Source of the DNA: CAZJFH01 sp964545205
GTDB lineage: Bacteria > Pseudomonadota > Alphaproteobacteria > Rhodospirillales > Magnetospirillaceae
Length of the DNA stretch: 64,000 nt
Assembly (NCBI GenBank): GCA_964545205.1
Contig: CAZJFH010000019.1
Coordinates: forward strand, 14,449-78,448
Direction of reading: 5' to 3'
Shown: positions 8,712 through 16,563 of the stretch, in pieces
Layout: each line of letters opens with the position of its first letter
Numbering within the stretch: the stretch's first letter is position 1
Made by a program: the position numbers and the translations under genes
The notes under the pieces: generated by a model
Database searches by the model: none
Told to the model about the DNA's origin: nothing
What the model saw: only the letters and a program-made list of their open reading frames with translations

Positions 8712-9875
8712 ATGTTCGCCAAAGCCTCTCGCCGCCTTCTGCTCGCCGCCGCCCTGCTCGGGCTGGCCGCGCCGGCGACCGCCGAGCCGATCGAGACCGC
8801 CGCCAAGCAGGCGCTGCTCGTTGACTTCCACACCGGCGCCGTGCTGCTGGAGAAGAACGCCGACGAGCTGATGCCGCCGTCGTCGATGAGCAAGCTGATG
8901 ACCAGCTACATGGTCTTCGAGGCGATCAAGGACGGCCGCCTGACGCTCGAGGACGAGCTGCCGGTCAGCGAGAAGGCCTGGCGCAAGCAGGGCTCGAAGA
9001 TGTTCGTGATGGTCGGCGACAAGGTCAAGGTCGACGACCTGCTCAAGGGCGTGATCGTGCAGTCGGGCAACGACGCCTGCATCGTTCTCGCCGAGGGCCT
9101 GGCCGGCAGCGAGGAGGCCTTCGCCGACGAGATGACCCGGCGCGCCCGCGAGATCGGCCTGGACAGGAGCGTGTTCCGCAACGCCACCGGCTGGCCCGAC
9201 GAGGGCCACGTGATGACCGCGCGCGACCTCGCCACCCTGGCCAAGCGCCTGATCATCGATCATCCGCAGTTCTATCCCTATTACGCGATCACCAGCTTCA
9301 CCTACAACGACATCACCCAGGGCAACCGCAATCCGCTGCTGTACAAGGACATGGGCGCCGACGGCCTGAAGACCGGCCATACCGAGGCCGCCGGCTACGG
9401 CCTGACCGCCTCGGCCAAGCGCGGCGAGCGGCGGCTGATCCTGGTCGTCAACGGCCTCGAGAGCGTCAAGCAGCGCTCGGAGGAGACCGAGCGGCTGCTG
9501 GAATGGGCGTTCCGCGAGTTCGACAACTACGTGCTGTACGACAACGGCCAGACGGTGATCGAGGCCGACACCTGGCTCGGCGCCCCCGAGAAGCTGCCGC
9601 TGGTCGCCGGCAAGAAGTTCGAGGTCACCCTGCCGCGCGCCGCACGCCGCGACATGACCGTCAAGGCGGTGTGGGACGGCCCGATCCCGGCGCCGATCCG
9701 CCGCGGCGACCAGGTCGCCAAGCTGATCGTCGAGGTTCCCGGCCAGGCCGCCCAGGAGCTGCCGCTGCTGGCCGGCGCCGATGTCGAGAAGCTGGGCTTC
9801 ATCGGCAAGATCGGCGCGGCGGTCAAGTACATCATCTGGGGCGGCGCGGCCGGAATCGTCGGCGCCGGGAGCTGA
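8712..9875 (+). CDS. D-alanyl-D-alanine carboxypeptidase (PBP5/6 family)
   Basis: Penicillin-binding protein of 387 aa that trims the terminal D-Ala from pentapeptides. It has a signal peptide of about 25 residues (ends TAEPIE). The active-site triad motifs are SMSK (nucleophile Ser near residue 59), SGN near residue 119 and KTG near residue 221. A C-terminal PBP5 C domain (about 275-370) and a final hydrophobic amphipathic helix (AAVKYIIWGGAAGIVGAG) would anchor it to the inner membrane. It follows rlpA and precedes tmk; a hairpin at 9883-9905 separates it from tmk. Confidence 0.95.
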   Translation: MFAKASRRLLLAAALLGLAAPATAEPIETAAKQALLVDFHTGAVLLEKNADELMPPSSMSKLMTSYMVFEAIKDGRLTLEDELPVSEKAWRKQGSKMFVMVGDKVKVDDLLKGVIVQSGNDACIVLAEGLAGSEEAFADEMTRRAREIGLDRSVFRNATGWPDEGHVMTARDLATLAKRLIIDHPQFYPYYAITSFTYNDITQGNRNPLLYKDMGADGLKTGHTEAAGYGLTASAKRGERRLILVVNGLESVKQRSEETERLLEWAFREFDNYVLYDNGQTVIEADTWLGAPEKLPLVAGKKFEVTLPRAARRDMTVKAVWDGPIPAPIRRGDQVAKLIVEVPGQAAQELPLLAGADVEKLGFIGKIGAAVKYIIWGGAAGIVGAGS

Positions 9876-9882
9876 TCCCGAC

Positions 9883-9905
9883 GGGCGCGGCGGACGACCG
9901 CGCCC
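9883..9905 (+). terminator. Candidate terminator hairpin after the DD-carboxypeptidase
   Basis: GGGCGCGG (9883-9890) and CCGCGCCC (9898-9905) form a perfect 8-bp stem with a 7-base loop, eight bases after the stop at 9875. No clear U-run follows, so termination is inferred from position and stem strength only. Confidence 0.4.
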
Positions 9906-9966
9906 GCAACTTTGCAATCGCGCGCGCAGCGGCTAGGATGCCGGCGGACCCACGGACGGACGGGGC

Positions 9967-10602
9967 ATGCGCGGACGTTTCATCACCTTCGAAGGCGGCG
10001 AGGGCAGCGGCAAGTCGACCCAGCTTCGCCGCCTGGTCGCGGCACTGGCCGCCGCCGGCCGCGACGTCCTCGCCACGCGCGAGCCGGGCGGCTCGCCGGG
10101 CGCCGAGCAGATCCGCGCCTTGCTGGTCGAGGGCGAGCCGGGGCGCTGGGACCCGGTGTCCGAGGCGCTGCTGCACACCGCCGCCCGCCGCGACCACCTG
10201 CGCGCCACCGTGTGGCCGGCGCTCGAGGCCGGACGCTGGGTGGTCTGCGACCGTTTCTTCGATTCCTCGGTGGCCTATCAGGGCCACGGCCACGGCCTCG
10301 GCGCCGAGCGCATCGAGGCGCTGCAGGCCTGGGCGATCGGCGATTTCGCGCCCGACCTGACCATCATCCTCGACATCGAGCCACGCCGCGGCCTGCAGCG
10401 GGCCGCCGGCCGCGGCGGCGGCGAGGACCGCTACGAGCGCATGGAGCTGGAGTTCCACGAGCGCCTGCGCCTGGGCTTTCGCGACGTCGCGACCCGCCAC
10501 GCCGAGCGTTGCGCGGTGGTCGACGCCGACGCCGATCCCGACGCCGTGCACGCGGCGGTGCTCGACGCGGTGCGCCGGCGGCTGCCCGAGGCCTTCGCGT
10601 GA
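9967..10602 (+). CDS. tmk: Thymidylate kinase
   Basis: dTMP to dTDP kinase, 211 aa. The P-loop EGGEGSGKSTQLRRL starts at residue 8, the substrate motif ATREPGG near residue 36 and the DRF/S motif CDRFFDSSVAYQGHG near residue 93. The lid-region Arg residues (RGLQRAAGRGGGEDRYE) follow. Its stop overlaps the holB GTG as GTGA, the usual alphaproteobacterial tmk-holB coupling. Confidence 0.96.
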   Translation: MRGRFITFEGGEGSGKSTQLRRLVAALAAAGRDVLATREPGGSPGAEQIRALLVEGEPGRWDPVSEALLHTAARRDHLRATVWPALEAGRWVVCDRFFDSSVAYQGHGHGLGAERIEALQAWAIGDFAPDLTIILDIEPRRGLQRAAGRGGGEDRYERMELEFHERLRLGFRDVATRHAERCAVVDADADPDAVHAAVLDAVRRRLPEAFA

Positions 10603-11666
10603 CCGCGCCCGACCCCGCCGCCAACCCGCTGCTGGTCGGCCACGCGGCCGCCGAGCGCGCCTTCCTCGACGCCTGGAACGCCGGCCGGCCGGCCCATGCC
10701 TGGCTGCTGTGCGGCCCGCGCGGCATCGGCAAGGCGACGCTGGCCTACCGCATCGCGCGGTTCGTGCTGTCGGGGGGCGGCGAGGGCGGCCTGTTCGGGG
10801 CGCCGGAGAGCCTGGACGTGCCCGCGGACGGCCCGGTGTTCCGCCGCGTCGCCGCCGGCGGCCACGCCGACCTCAAGGTGGTCGCGCGCGGCTGGACCGA
10901 CGACAAGCAGACCAAGCGCCGCGGCGAGATCGTCGTCGACGACGTCCGCGGCGTCGGCGGCTTCCTGTCGCTGACGCCGGCCGAGGGGGGCTGGCGGGTG
11001 GTGCTGATCGACGCCGCCGACGAGATGAACCGCAACGCCGCCAACGCCGTGCTGAAGGTGCTCGAGGAGCCGCCGCGGCGCGCGCTGCTGCTGCTGCTGG
11101 CCCACAGCCCCGGCCGCCTGCTGCCGACGATCCGATCGCGCTGCCGCCGGCTGTCGATGCAGCCGCTGGCCGAGGCGGAGGTCGAAGGCCTGCTGCGCCG
11201 CTACGCCCCCGAACTGCCGGAGCCGGACGCGCTGGCCTTGGCGCGGCTGGCCGAGGGCAGCGTCGGCCGCGCCCTGGCGCTGGCGGAGCAGGGCGGGCTG
11301 ACGCTGTATCGCGACATGTTCGCGCTGCTGCAGGGTCTGCCGCGCCTCGACGTGCCGGCGCTGCACGCCTTCGGCGACCGCGTCGGCCGCGGCGGCGACG
11401 GCGAGGCCTTCCGCACCGTCTCGGAACTGCTGGGCTGGTGGCTGGCGCGGCTGGTGCGCGCCGGCGGCGGCGGCGCGGCGGCCGAGGTGCTGCCCGGCGA
11501 GGCCGGGGTGATGGCGCGGCTGCTGCAGGCGGGCAGCCTTGATCAGTGGGTGGAGGTGTGGGAAAAGATCACCCATCTTTTCGCCCGGGCCGAAGCGGTC
11601 AGCCTCGACCGCAAGCAGGCCGTGCTCAACGCCTTCCTGATGGTCGAGCGCCAGGCGCGGTCTTGA
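10599..11666 (+). CDS. holB: DNA polymerase III delta-prime subunit
   Basis: Clamp-loader subunit, 355 aa. The P-loop is GPRGIGKATLAYRIA near residue 37. The VLIDAADEMNRNAANAVLKVLEEPP block (Walker B region) lies near residue 136 and the SRC arginine-finger motif in TIRSRCRRL near residue 180. The family's Cys4 zinc module is not apparent between P-loop and Walker B. Start is GTG overlapping the tmk stop (GTGA); no ATG precedes the conserved NPLLVGHAAAE segment. metG follows after a 46-base gap. Confidence 0.93.
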   Translation: MTAPDPAANPLLVGHAAAERAFLDAWNAGRPAHAWLLCGPRGIGKATLAYRIARFVLSGGGEGGLFGAPESLDVPADGPVFRRVAAGGHADLKVVARGWTDDKQTKRRGEIVVDDVRGVGGFLSLTPAEGGWRVVLIDAADEMNRNAANAVLKVLEEPPRRALLLLLAHSPGRLLPTIRSRCRRLSMQPLAEAEVEGLLRRYAPELPEPDALALARLAEGSVGRALALAEQGGLTLYRDMFALLQGLPRLDVPALHAFGDRVGRGGDGEAFRTVSELLGWWLARLVRAGGGGAAAEVLPGEAGVMARLLQAGSLDQWVEVWEKITHLFARAEAVSLDRKQAVLNAFLMVERQARS

Positions 11667-11712
11667 TGCCGGTCCGCCGGGCCATACGTTAATGACTCTC
11701 CAGGAGGCCGGG

Positions 11713-13266
11713 ATGCCTGCGGCGAAGACCTACTACGTCACGACGCCCATCTACTACGTCAACGACAGCCCGCATATCGGCCACGCCTACACGACGCTCG
11801 CCTGCGACGTGCTGGCCCGCTTCAAGCGGCTGGACGGCTACGACGTCAAGTTCCTGACCGGCACCGACGAGCACGGCCAGAAGGTCGAGAAGTCGGCCAA
11901 GGTGGCCGGCATCGACCCGCAGACCTTCACCGACCGGGTGTCGCAGAACTTCCGCGATCTCGCCCGGGTGATGGGCTTTACCAACGACGACTTCATCCGC
12001 ACCACCGAGGAGCGTCACACCCGGGCCTGCCAGGCGCTGTGGGCCGAACTGGAAGCGCGGGGCCAGATCTATCTCGGCAAGTACGCCGGCTGGTACTCGG
12101 TCCGCGACGAGGCCTTCTACGCCGAGAGCGAGCTGGTCGAGAAGGACGGCGCCAAGCTGGCGCCGACCGGGGCGCCGGTCGAATGGGTCGAGGAGGAGAG
12201 CTACTTCTTCAAGCTGTCGGCCTGGCAGGAGCCGCTGCTGCAGTATTACGAGCGCAACCCCGATTTCATCGCCCCGGCGTCGCGCCGCAACGAGGTGGTC
12301 AGCTTCGTCAAGGGCGGCCTGCAGGACCTGAGCGTCTCGCGCACCACCTTCGACTGGGGCGTGCCGGTGCCGGGCAACGAGCGTCACATCATGTACGTCT
12401 GGCTCGACGCCCTGACCAACTACATCACCGCCGCAGGCTATCCCGACCAGGGCGGCGATTACGCCAAGTACTGGCCGGCCGACCTGCACATGGTCGGCAA
12501 GGACATCCTGCGCTTCCACGCCGTGTTCTGGCCGGCTTTCCTGATGGCCGCCGGCCTGGAGCCGCCGCGCCGCGTCTTCGCCCACGGCTGGTGGACCAAC
12601 GAGGGCCAGAAGATCTCGAAGTCGCTGGGCAACGTCATCGACCCGCTGCAGCTCGTGCAGCGCTACGGCCTCGACCAGGTGCGCTATTTCCTGCTGCGCG
12701 AGGTGCCGTTCGGCAACGACGGCGACTTCTCGCACCGGGCGATGGTCGGGCGCATGAACAGCGAGCTGGCCAACGACTACGGCAATCTGGCCCAGCGCGT
12801 GCTGTCGATGATCGCCAAGAACTGCGACGGCGCGGTGCCGCAGCGCAGCCGCTTCACCGAGGAGGACCAGGCGCTGCTCGACGCCGCGGCCGGGCTGCTG
12901 CCGCAGGTCCGCGACCTGATGGACCGCCAGCAGTTCCACGAGGTGCTCGAGGCGATCTGGGTGGTCATCCGCGCCGCCAACGGCTACGTCGACCGCCAGG
13001 CGCCGTGGGCGCTGCGCAAGACCGACACCGTGCGCATGCACACCGTGCTCTACGTGCTGGCCGAGACCGTCCGCCATCTGGCGATCCTGACCCAGCCGGT
13101 GATGCCCGACGCGTCCGCGAGGCTGCTCGACCAGCTGGCGGTGCCCGAGGACAAGCGCGATCTGTCGATGCTGGTCGCCACCGAGGCGCTGGTGCCGGGC
13201 ACCAAGCTGCCGAAGCCGCAGGGCGTGTTCCCGCGCTACGTGGAGGAACAGGAGGCGCAGTCCTGA
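11713..13266 (+). CDS. metG: Methionyl-tRNA synthetase
   Basis: Class I aminoacyl-tRNA synthetase of 517 aa that charges tRNA-Met. The HIGH motif is SPHIGHAY near residue 16; the KMSKS motif appears as KISKS in GQKISKSLGNVIDP near residue 300. The connective peptide lacks paired CxxC zinc knuckles, as in the short type 2 enzymes. ATG at 11713 is chosen over the in-frame ATG at 11692 because AGGAGG sits six bases upstream. The stop overlaps tatD by one base. Confidence 0.97.
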   Translation: MPAAKTYYVTTPIYYVNDSPHIGHAYTTLACDVLARFKRLDGYDVKFLTGTDEHGQKVEKSAKVAGIDPQTFTDRVSQNFRDLARVMGFTNDDFIRTTEERHTRACQALWAELEARGQIYLGKYAGWYSVRDEAFYAESELVEKDGAKLAPTGAPVEWVEEESYFFKLSAWQEPLLQYYERNPDFIAPASRRNEVVSFVKGGLQDLSVSRTTFDWGVPVPGNERHIMYVWLDALTNYITAAGYPDQGGDYAKYWPADLHMVGKDILRFHAVFWPAFLMAAGLEPPRRVFAHGWWTNEGQKISKSLGNVIDPLQLVQRYGLDQVRYFLLREVPFGNDGDFSHRAMVGRMNSELANDYGNLAQRVLSMIAKNCDGAVPQRSRFTEEDQALLDAAAGLLPQVRDLMDRQQFHEVLEAIWVVIRAANGYVDRQAPWALRKTDTVRMHTVLYVLAETVRHLAILTQPVMPDASARLLDQLAVPEDKRDLSMLVATEALVPGTKLPKPQGVFPRYVEEQEAQS

Positions 13267-14045
13267 TGCTGGTCGACAGCCACTGCCATCTCGACTTCCC
13301 CGATTTCGCCGAGGAACTGCCCGACGTCCTGCGCCGCGCCGAGATGGCCGGGGTCGGCATGATGCTGACCATCTGCACGCATCTGACGCGGTTCGAGCGC
13401 GTGCGCGCCCTGGCCGAGGCGCACGACAACGTCTGGTGCACCGTCGGCATCCATCCGCACGAGGCCGGCAGCGAACCGGCGGTGGACGCGGCGCGGCTGA
13501 TCGAGCTCGCCGACCACCCCAAGGTGGTCGGCTTCGGCGAGACCGGGCTCGACTTCTTCTACGACCACAGCCCGCGCGACGAGCAGCGGCGCAGCTTCCG
13601 CGCCCATGTCGCGGCGGCGCGCGAGACCGGCCTGCCGGTGGTGATCCACACCCGCGACGCCGAGGCCGACACCGCCGCGATCATCGCCGAGGAAATGGGG
13701 AAGGGGGCCTTCCCCGGCCTGATCCACTGCTTCAGCTCTGGCCAGGAACTCGCTGAGATGGCGGTGGAAAACGGGCTCTACATCTCGTTGTCGGGCATCA
13801 TCACCTTCAACAAGGCCGAGGCCCTGCGCGCGGTGGTCAAGGCGCTGCCGCTGGAGCGCATCCTGGTCGAGACCGACGCGCCGTACCTGGCGCCGGTGCC
13901 CAAGCGCGGCAAGCGCAACGAGCCGGCCTTCGTCGCCCACACGGCGGCGAAAGTGGCGGAAATCAAGGGCTTGTCGCGCGACGTTGTGACGGCGCAGACG
14001 ACCGAGAACTTCCTGCGCCTGTTCGGCAAGGTCAGACGGGCATGA
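13266..14045 (+). CDS. tatD: TatD family deoxyribonuclease/hydrolase
   Basis: Metal-dependent TIM-barrel hydrolase of 259 aa, probably a 3'-5' DNA exonuclease or quality-control nuclease. Metal ligands: HCH in DSHCHLDF (residues 5-8), Glu in GETGLDFFY near residue 93, His in VVIHTRDA near residue 128, His in IHCFS near residue 155 and Asp in VETDAPYL near residue 204. One-base overlap with metG and ATGA overlap with the MBL gene make metG-tatD-MBL a tight unit. Confidence 0.94.
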   Translation: MLVDSHCHLDFPDFAEELPDVLRRAEMAGVGMMLTICTHLTRFERVRALAEAHDNVWCTVGIHPHEAGSEPAVDAARLIELADHPKVVGFGETGLDFFYDHSPRDEQRRSFRAHVAAARETGLPVVIHTRDAEADTAAIIAEEMGKGAFPGLIHCFSSGQELAEMAVENGLYISLSGIITFNKAEALRAVVKALPLERILVETDAPYLAPVPKRGKRNEPAFVAHTAAKVAEIKGLSRDVVTAQTTENFLRLFGKVRRA

Positions 14046-14803
14046 AGGTGACCATCCTCGGCTGCGGCAGCGCCGGCGGCACGCCGTCGATCGCCGGCGG
14101 CTGGGGATTGTGCGACCCCAAGCAGCCGCGCAACCGGCGGCGGCGGCCGTCGATCCTGGTCGAGGACGCCGGCACCGCGATCCTGGTCGACACCAGCCCG
14201 GATCTGCGCGAACAGCTCATCGACGCCGGGGTGCGGCGGCTGGACGCGGTCCTGTACACCCATGCCCATGCCGACCACCTGCACGGCATCGACGACCTGC
14301 GCGAGATCAACCGCGCCATGCAGGCGCCGCTGGCCTGCCACGCCAGCGCCGAGGTGCTGGCGACGATCGCCGAGCGCTTCGGCTACGTGTTCGCGCCGCT
14401 GCAGGCGAAGTACTACTACAAACCCGTGCTGGAACCGCTTGAAATAACGGGGCCTTTCCGGGTCGGTTCCATCGAGGTGGAGCCGTTCGAACAGGATCAC
14501 GGCTTCTGCACCAGCTTGGGATTCCGCTTCGGTCCGGTGGCGTATTCGACCGACCTCTACAAGCTCGACGAGGCGGCGTTCGACGTGCTCGCCGGCGTGC
14601 GGGTATGGATCGTCGACGCCTTCATCGACCGGCCGCACGAAACCCACGCCAGCGTCGAGCAGGCGCTGGAATGGATCGCGCGGCTGAAGCCCGAACGCGC
14701 CGTCCTGACCCACATGAGCGCCGCCCTGGACTACGACGCGCTCAGGAAGCGCCTGCCGGCCGGCGTCGAGCCCGGCTACGACGGCATGGTGATCGAGGCC
14801 TGA
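14042..14803 (+). CDS. MBL-fold metallohydrolase (PhnP-like)
   Basis: Metallo-beta-lactamase fold phosphodiesterase-like enzyme, 253 aa. It has the zinc motif HAHADHLHGID near residue 75, His in FEQDHGF near residue 152, Asp in YSTDLYKL near residue 171 and a C-terminal LTHMS near residue 222. The N-terminal GCGSAGGTPS and CDPKQPRNRR segments match the PhnP-like subgroup that accompanies metG-tatD. It is the last core gene before the island; in related genomes mazG commonly follows here. Confidence 0.9.
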   Translation: MKVTILGCGSAGGTPSIAGGWGLCDPKQPRNRRRRPSILVEDAGTAILVDTSPDLREQLIDAGVRRLDAVLYTHAHADHLHGIDDLREINRAMQAPLACHASAEVLATIAERFGYVFAPLQAKYYYKPVLEPLEITGPFRVGSIEVEPFEQDHGFCTSLGFRFGPVAYSTDLYKLDEAAFDVLAGVRVWIVDAFIDRPHETHASVEQALEWIARLKPERAVLTHMSAALDYDALRKRLPAGVEPGYDGMVIEA

Positions 14804-14929
14804 GCCTCGGCCGGCCGGAGCCTGGCGTCCTCGTTCGGTCCTTCTCTGCATTTATCAGTACCAGAATGGCCGACTGTGTATGTACGCCGCGGCGTTGAGC
14901 TGGTTCAGCATGTCCATTTAGAGGAGCTA

Positions 14930-15003
14930 AGGGGCTCCGCCCCTCGCGCGGTCAACCCTGCGGCCACCCAGCTTCGGCCAGCAGGCTGGCCTGCCAGCTG
15001 GGT
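14930..15003. repeat. Cluster of strong hairpins at the left border of the island
   Basis: AGGGGC-TCC-GCCCCT (14930-14944) is a perfect 6-bp stem. A two-step hairpin follows: outer arms ACCCAGCT (14966-14973) and AGCTGGGT (14996-15003) enclose inner arms GGCCAG (14976-14981) and CTGGCC (14986-14991). There is no gene between 14804 and 15090. These may act as terminators for the MBL gene or be end structures of the inserted DNA; neither is proven. Confidence 0.5.
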
Positions 15004-15053
15004 CCCTGTGCCTCGGGTTGCCCTTGCTACCCCCGTTCCTCGCCGGAAGGGCA

Positions 15054-15079
15054 GGGATGCAGGAGGTTTCCTGCATCCC
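15054..15079 (-). terminator. Terminator-like hairpin downstream of merR
   Basis: GGGATGCAGGA (15054-15064) and TCCTGCATCCC (15069-15079) form a perfect 11-bp stem with a GGTT loop, 11 bases beyond the merR stop on the minus strand. There is no long T-run on either side, so factor-independent termination is likely but not certain. Confidence 0.5.
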
Positions 15080-15090
15080 ATCGAAGGAAC

Positions 15091-15513
15091 TCAGTCAGCG
15101 ACGAGGTCGTCGATGATCGGGCACCTGGGCACATCATCGCCCTCGCATTGTGCCGTCAACGCTTCGAGAGACAGGGCCATTTTCTCCAAGTCCTCGATCT
15201 TTCTCCTGATGTCGGCCAAATGGGCGTTGGCGGTCTCCAGCACGTTAGCGCAGGTCATGTTGCCGCCGCCGACCAGTGAGAGCAGACGTCGGATCTCCTC
15301 GACGCTGAAGCCTAGTTCTCGGCTGCGCCGGATGAAGCGGAGGCGACGCAGTTCACCGGGGCCGTATGACCGACGGCCGCTTTCGGTTCGGGTCGGCTGG
15401 GGCATCAGCCCGATGCGCTCGTAGTACCTGATCGTCTCAATGTGGCACCCGCTTTCGCGGGAAAGCGCCCCAATGGCCACCGGATACTTAGCCGAATTCG
15501 CGCGATCCACCAT
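15091..15513 (-). CDS. merR: MerR-type mercury-responsive regulator
   Basis: Dimeric DNA-bending regulator of 140 aa. The N-terminal winged HTH has IGALSRESGCHIETIRYYER (residues 14-33) and GLMPQPTRTESGRRSY. A dimerisation helix follows. Three conserved cysteines typical of Hg-binding MerR are visible: Cys in NMTCANVLE, Cys in TAQCEG and Cys in VPRCPI. It is divergent from merT across an 81-base promoter region with a classic MerR-type operator (15525-15555). Confidence 0.93.
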   Translation of the reverse strand: MVDRANSAKYPVAIGALSRESGCHIETIRYYERIGLMPQPTRTESGRRSYGPGELRRLRFIRRSRELGFSVEEIRRLLSLVGGGNMTCANVLETANAHLADIRRKIEDLEKMALSLEALTAQCEGDDVPRCPIIDDLVAD

Positions 15514-15524
15514 GCTGAACCATC

Positions 15525-15555
15525 TTGATTCTGTAGTCGCTACAGATTCTATCGT
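15525..15555 (+). promoter_or_regulatory. mer promoter/operator with 19-bp spacer
   Basis: TTGATT (-35, 15525-15530) and TATCGT (-10, 15550-15555) are separated by exactly 19 bases, the over-long spacing that MerR proteins correct by twisting DNA. Between them lies the dyad TCTGTAG-TCG-CTACAGA (15530-15546). The layout points to Hg-induced transcription of merT and the genes after it, with merR autoregulation from the opposite strand. Confidence 0.85.
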
Positions 15556-15594
15556 AGCTAATCGCGGCTTTGTAAGCAGGAAAAGGTTGGGGTG

Positions 15595-15939
15595 ATGGAC
15601 GAATCGGGAAAAGCGGGTTTCCTGGCGCTAGGAGGCATCCTCGGCGCTCTAGCGGCATCCTCTTGCTGCCTGGTGCCCTTGCTGCTGTTCAGCGTTGGGG
15701 TCAGCGGTGCCTGGATCAGCAGCCTGACCGCACTCGCGCCCTATCAGCCCCTGTTCCTGGCCTTTACCGGACTCGCGCTCGCTTTCGGCTTCCGCCAGGT
15801 CTACCGCAGGCGGGGCTGTGCCGAGGGTCACTGCGAAAGACCGTTGCCGCGCCCGGTCGTAAAGCTGGGCCTCTGGCTCGCGGTGATCCTCGTCATCGCC
15901 GCTGTGGCACTGCCGTATGCGGCCCCGTTTCTCCTCTAG
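15595..15939 (+). CDS. merT: Mercuric ion transporter MerT
   Basis: Inner-membrane Hg(II) importer of 114 aa. The vicinal Cys pair in the first helix (ASSCCLVPLLLF) and the second cysteine pair in the cytoplasmic loop (RRGCAEGHCE) are present. Three hydrophobic helices are at about 9-31, 45-63 and 88-110. ATG at 15595 is preferred over the adjacent GTG (15592); AGGAAAAGG lies upstream. MerT would accept Hg(II) from MerP and pass it to a cytoplasmic reductase. Confidence 0.92.
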   Translation: MDESGKAGFLALGGILGALAASSCCLVPLLLFSVGVSGAWISSLTALAPYQPLFLAFTGLALAFGFRQVYRRRGCAEGHCERPLPRPVVKLGLWLAVILVIAAVALPYAAPFLL

Positions 15940-15955
15940 CTTGTGGACCTGACGA

Positions 15956-16243
15956 ATGCTTAGTACCCGAGCACCGCTCCTTGGCCTCCTTGTCGCAGCG
16001 GCCGTTGCGCCAGTCCAGGCGGCCGACAGGGAGGTGATCCTTGACCTGGAGAATGTCGACTGCGCTGCTTGCGGCCCGATCGTCACCCGGGCGTTGAAGA
16101 ACGTAGAAGGCGTGAAGGAGGTAATGGTCTCTTCGGAAAGCGGGAAGGCGAGAGTGCTGTTCGACGACGCATCGGCGACGCTGGACGAACTGGTGGAGGC
16201 GACCACCAATTCCGGATTCCCTGCACGGGTGAGCCGTCGATGA
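15956..16243 (+). CDS. merP: Periplasmic mercury-binding protein MerP
   Basis: Hg(II)-scavenging protein of 95 aa. A signal peptide ends near VQAADRE. The heavy-metal-associated domain has the ferredoxin-like pattern with CxxC in NVDCAACGPIV near residue 36, where canonical MerP has GMTCAAC. It follows merT after 16 bases, and its stop overlaps the next gene (ATGA). Confidence 0.92.
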   Translation: MLSTRAPLLGLLVAAAVAPVQAADREVILDLENVDCAACGPIVTRALKNVEGVKEVMVSSESGKARVLFDDASATLDELVEATTNSGFPARVSRR

Positions 16244-16476
16244 GCGCAGTCATACAATCCGTCTCAGAGATCACCTGCCCTAAATGCGGGCACCGGTCGG
16301 TAGAGGAAATGCCGACGGACGCTTGCCAGTTCTTCTATGATTGCAAGGGCTGCGGGGCGCTGCTCCGGCCGGAGGATGGCCACTGCTGCGTCTTCTGCTC
16401 CTATGGCTCGGTACCGTGTCCGCCCATACAGACGGAGCGGGATGAACCTCGGGCAGGGATGCTGCGGCTGACATGA
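16240..16476 (+). CDS. GDCCVxC-domain mercury-operon protein
   Basis: Cysteine-rich cytoplasmic protein of 78 aa. N-terminal CPKCGH and central CKGCGALLRPEDGHCCVFCSYGS match the GDCCVxC family found in mer operons, with H replacing D in the signature (GHCCVFC). Nine Cys in 78 residues suggest metal or thiolate binding. All signature positions are Cys codons here, whereas some homologues are selenoproteins. The start is fixed by the 4-base overlap with merP. Molecular role is not established. Confidence 0.85.
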   Translation: MSAVIQSVSEITCPKCGHRSVEEMPTDACQFFYDCKGCGALLRPEDGHCCVFCSYGSVPCPPIQTERDEPRAGMLRLT

Positions 16477-16563
16477 CGGTCAGGCGCTACTTGGGATTAG
16501 CGGTATAGGCGGAGCCTGTAGCGGTTCCAGGCTTGTTGGCACCACAGCAGAGTGGAGATAGGG

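Noticed and set aside
16240..16476. Selenocysteine in the GDCCVxC protein
   Set aside because: The signature positions are ordinary Cys codons (CCVFC), with no in-frame TGA before the stop.
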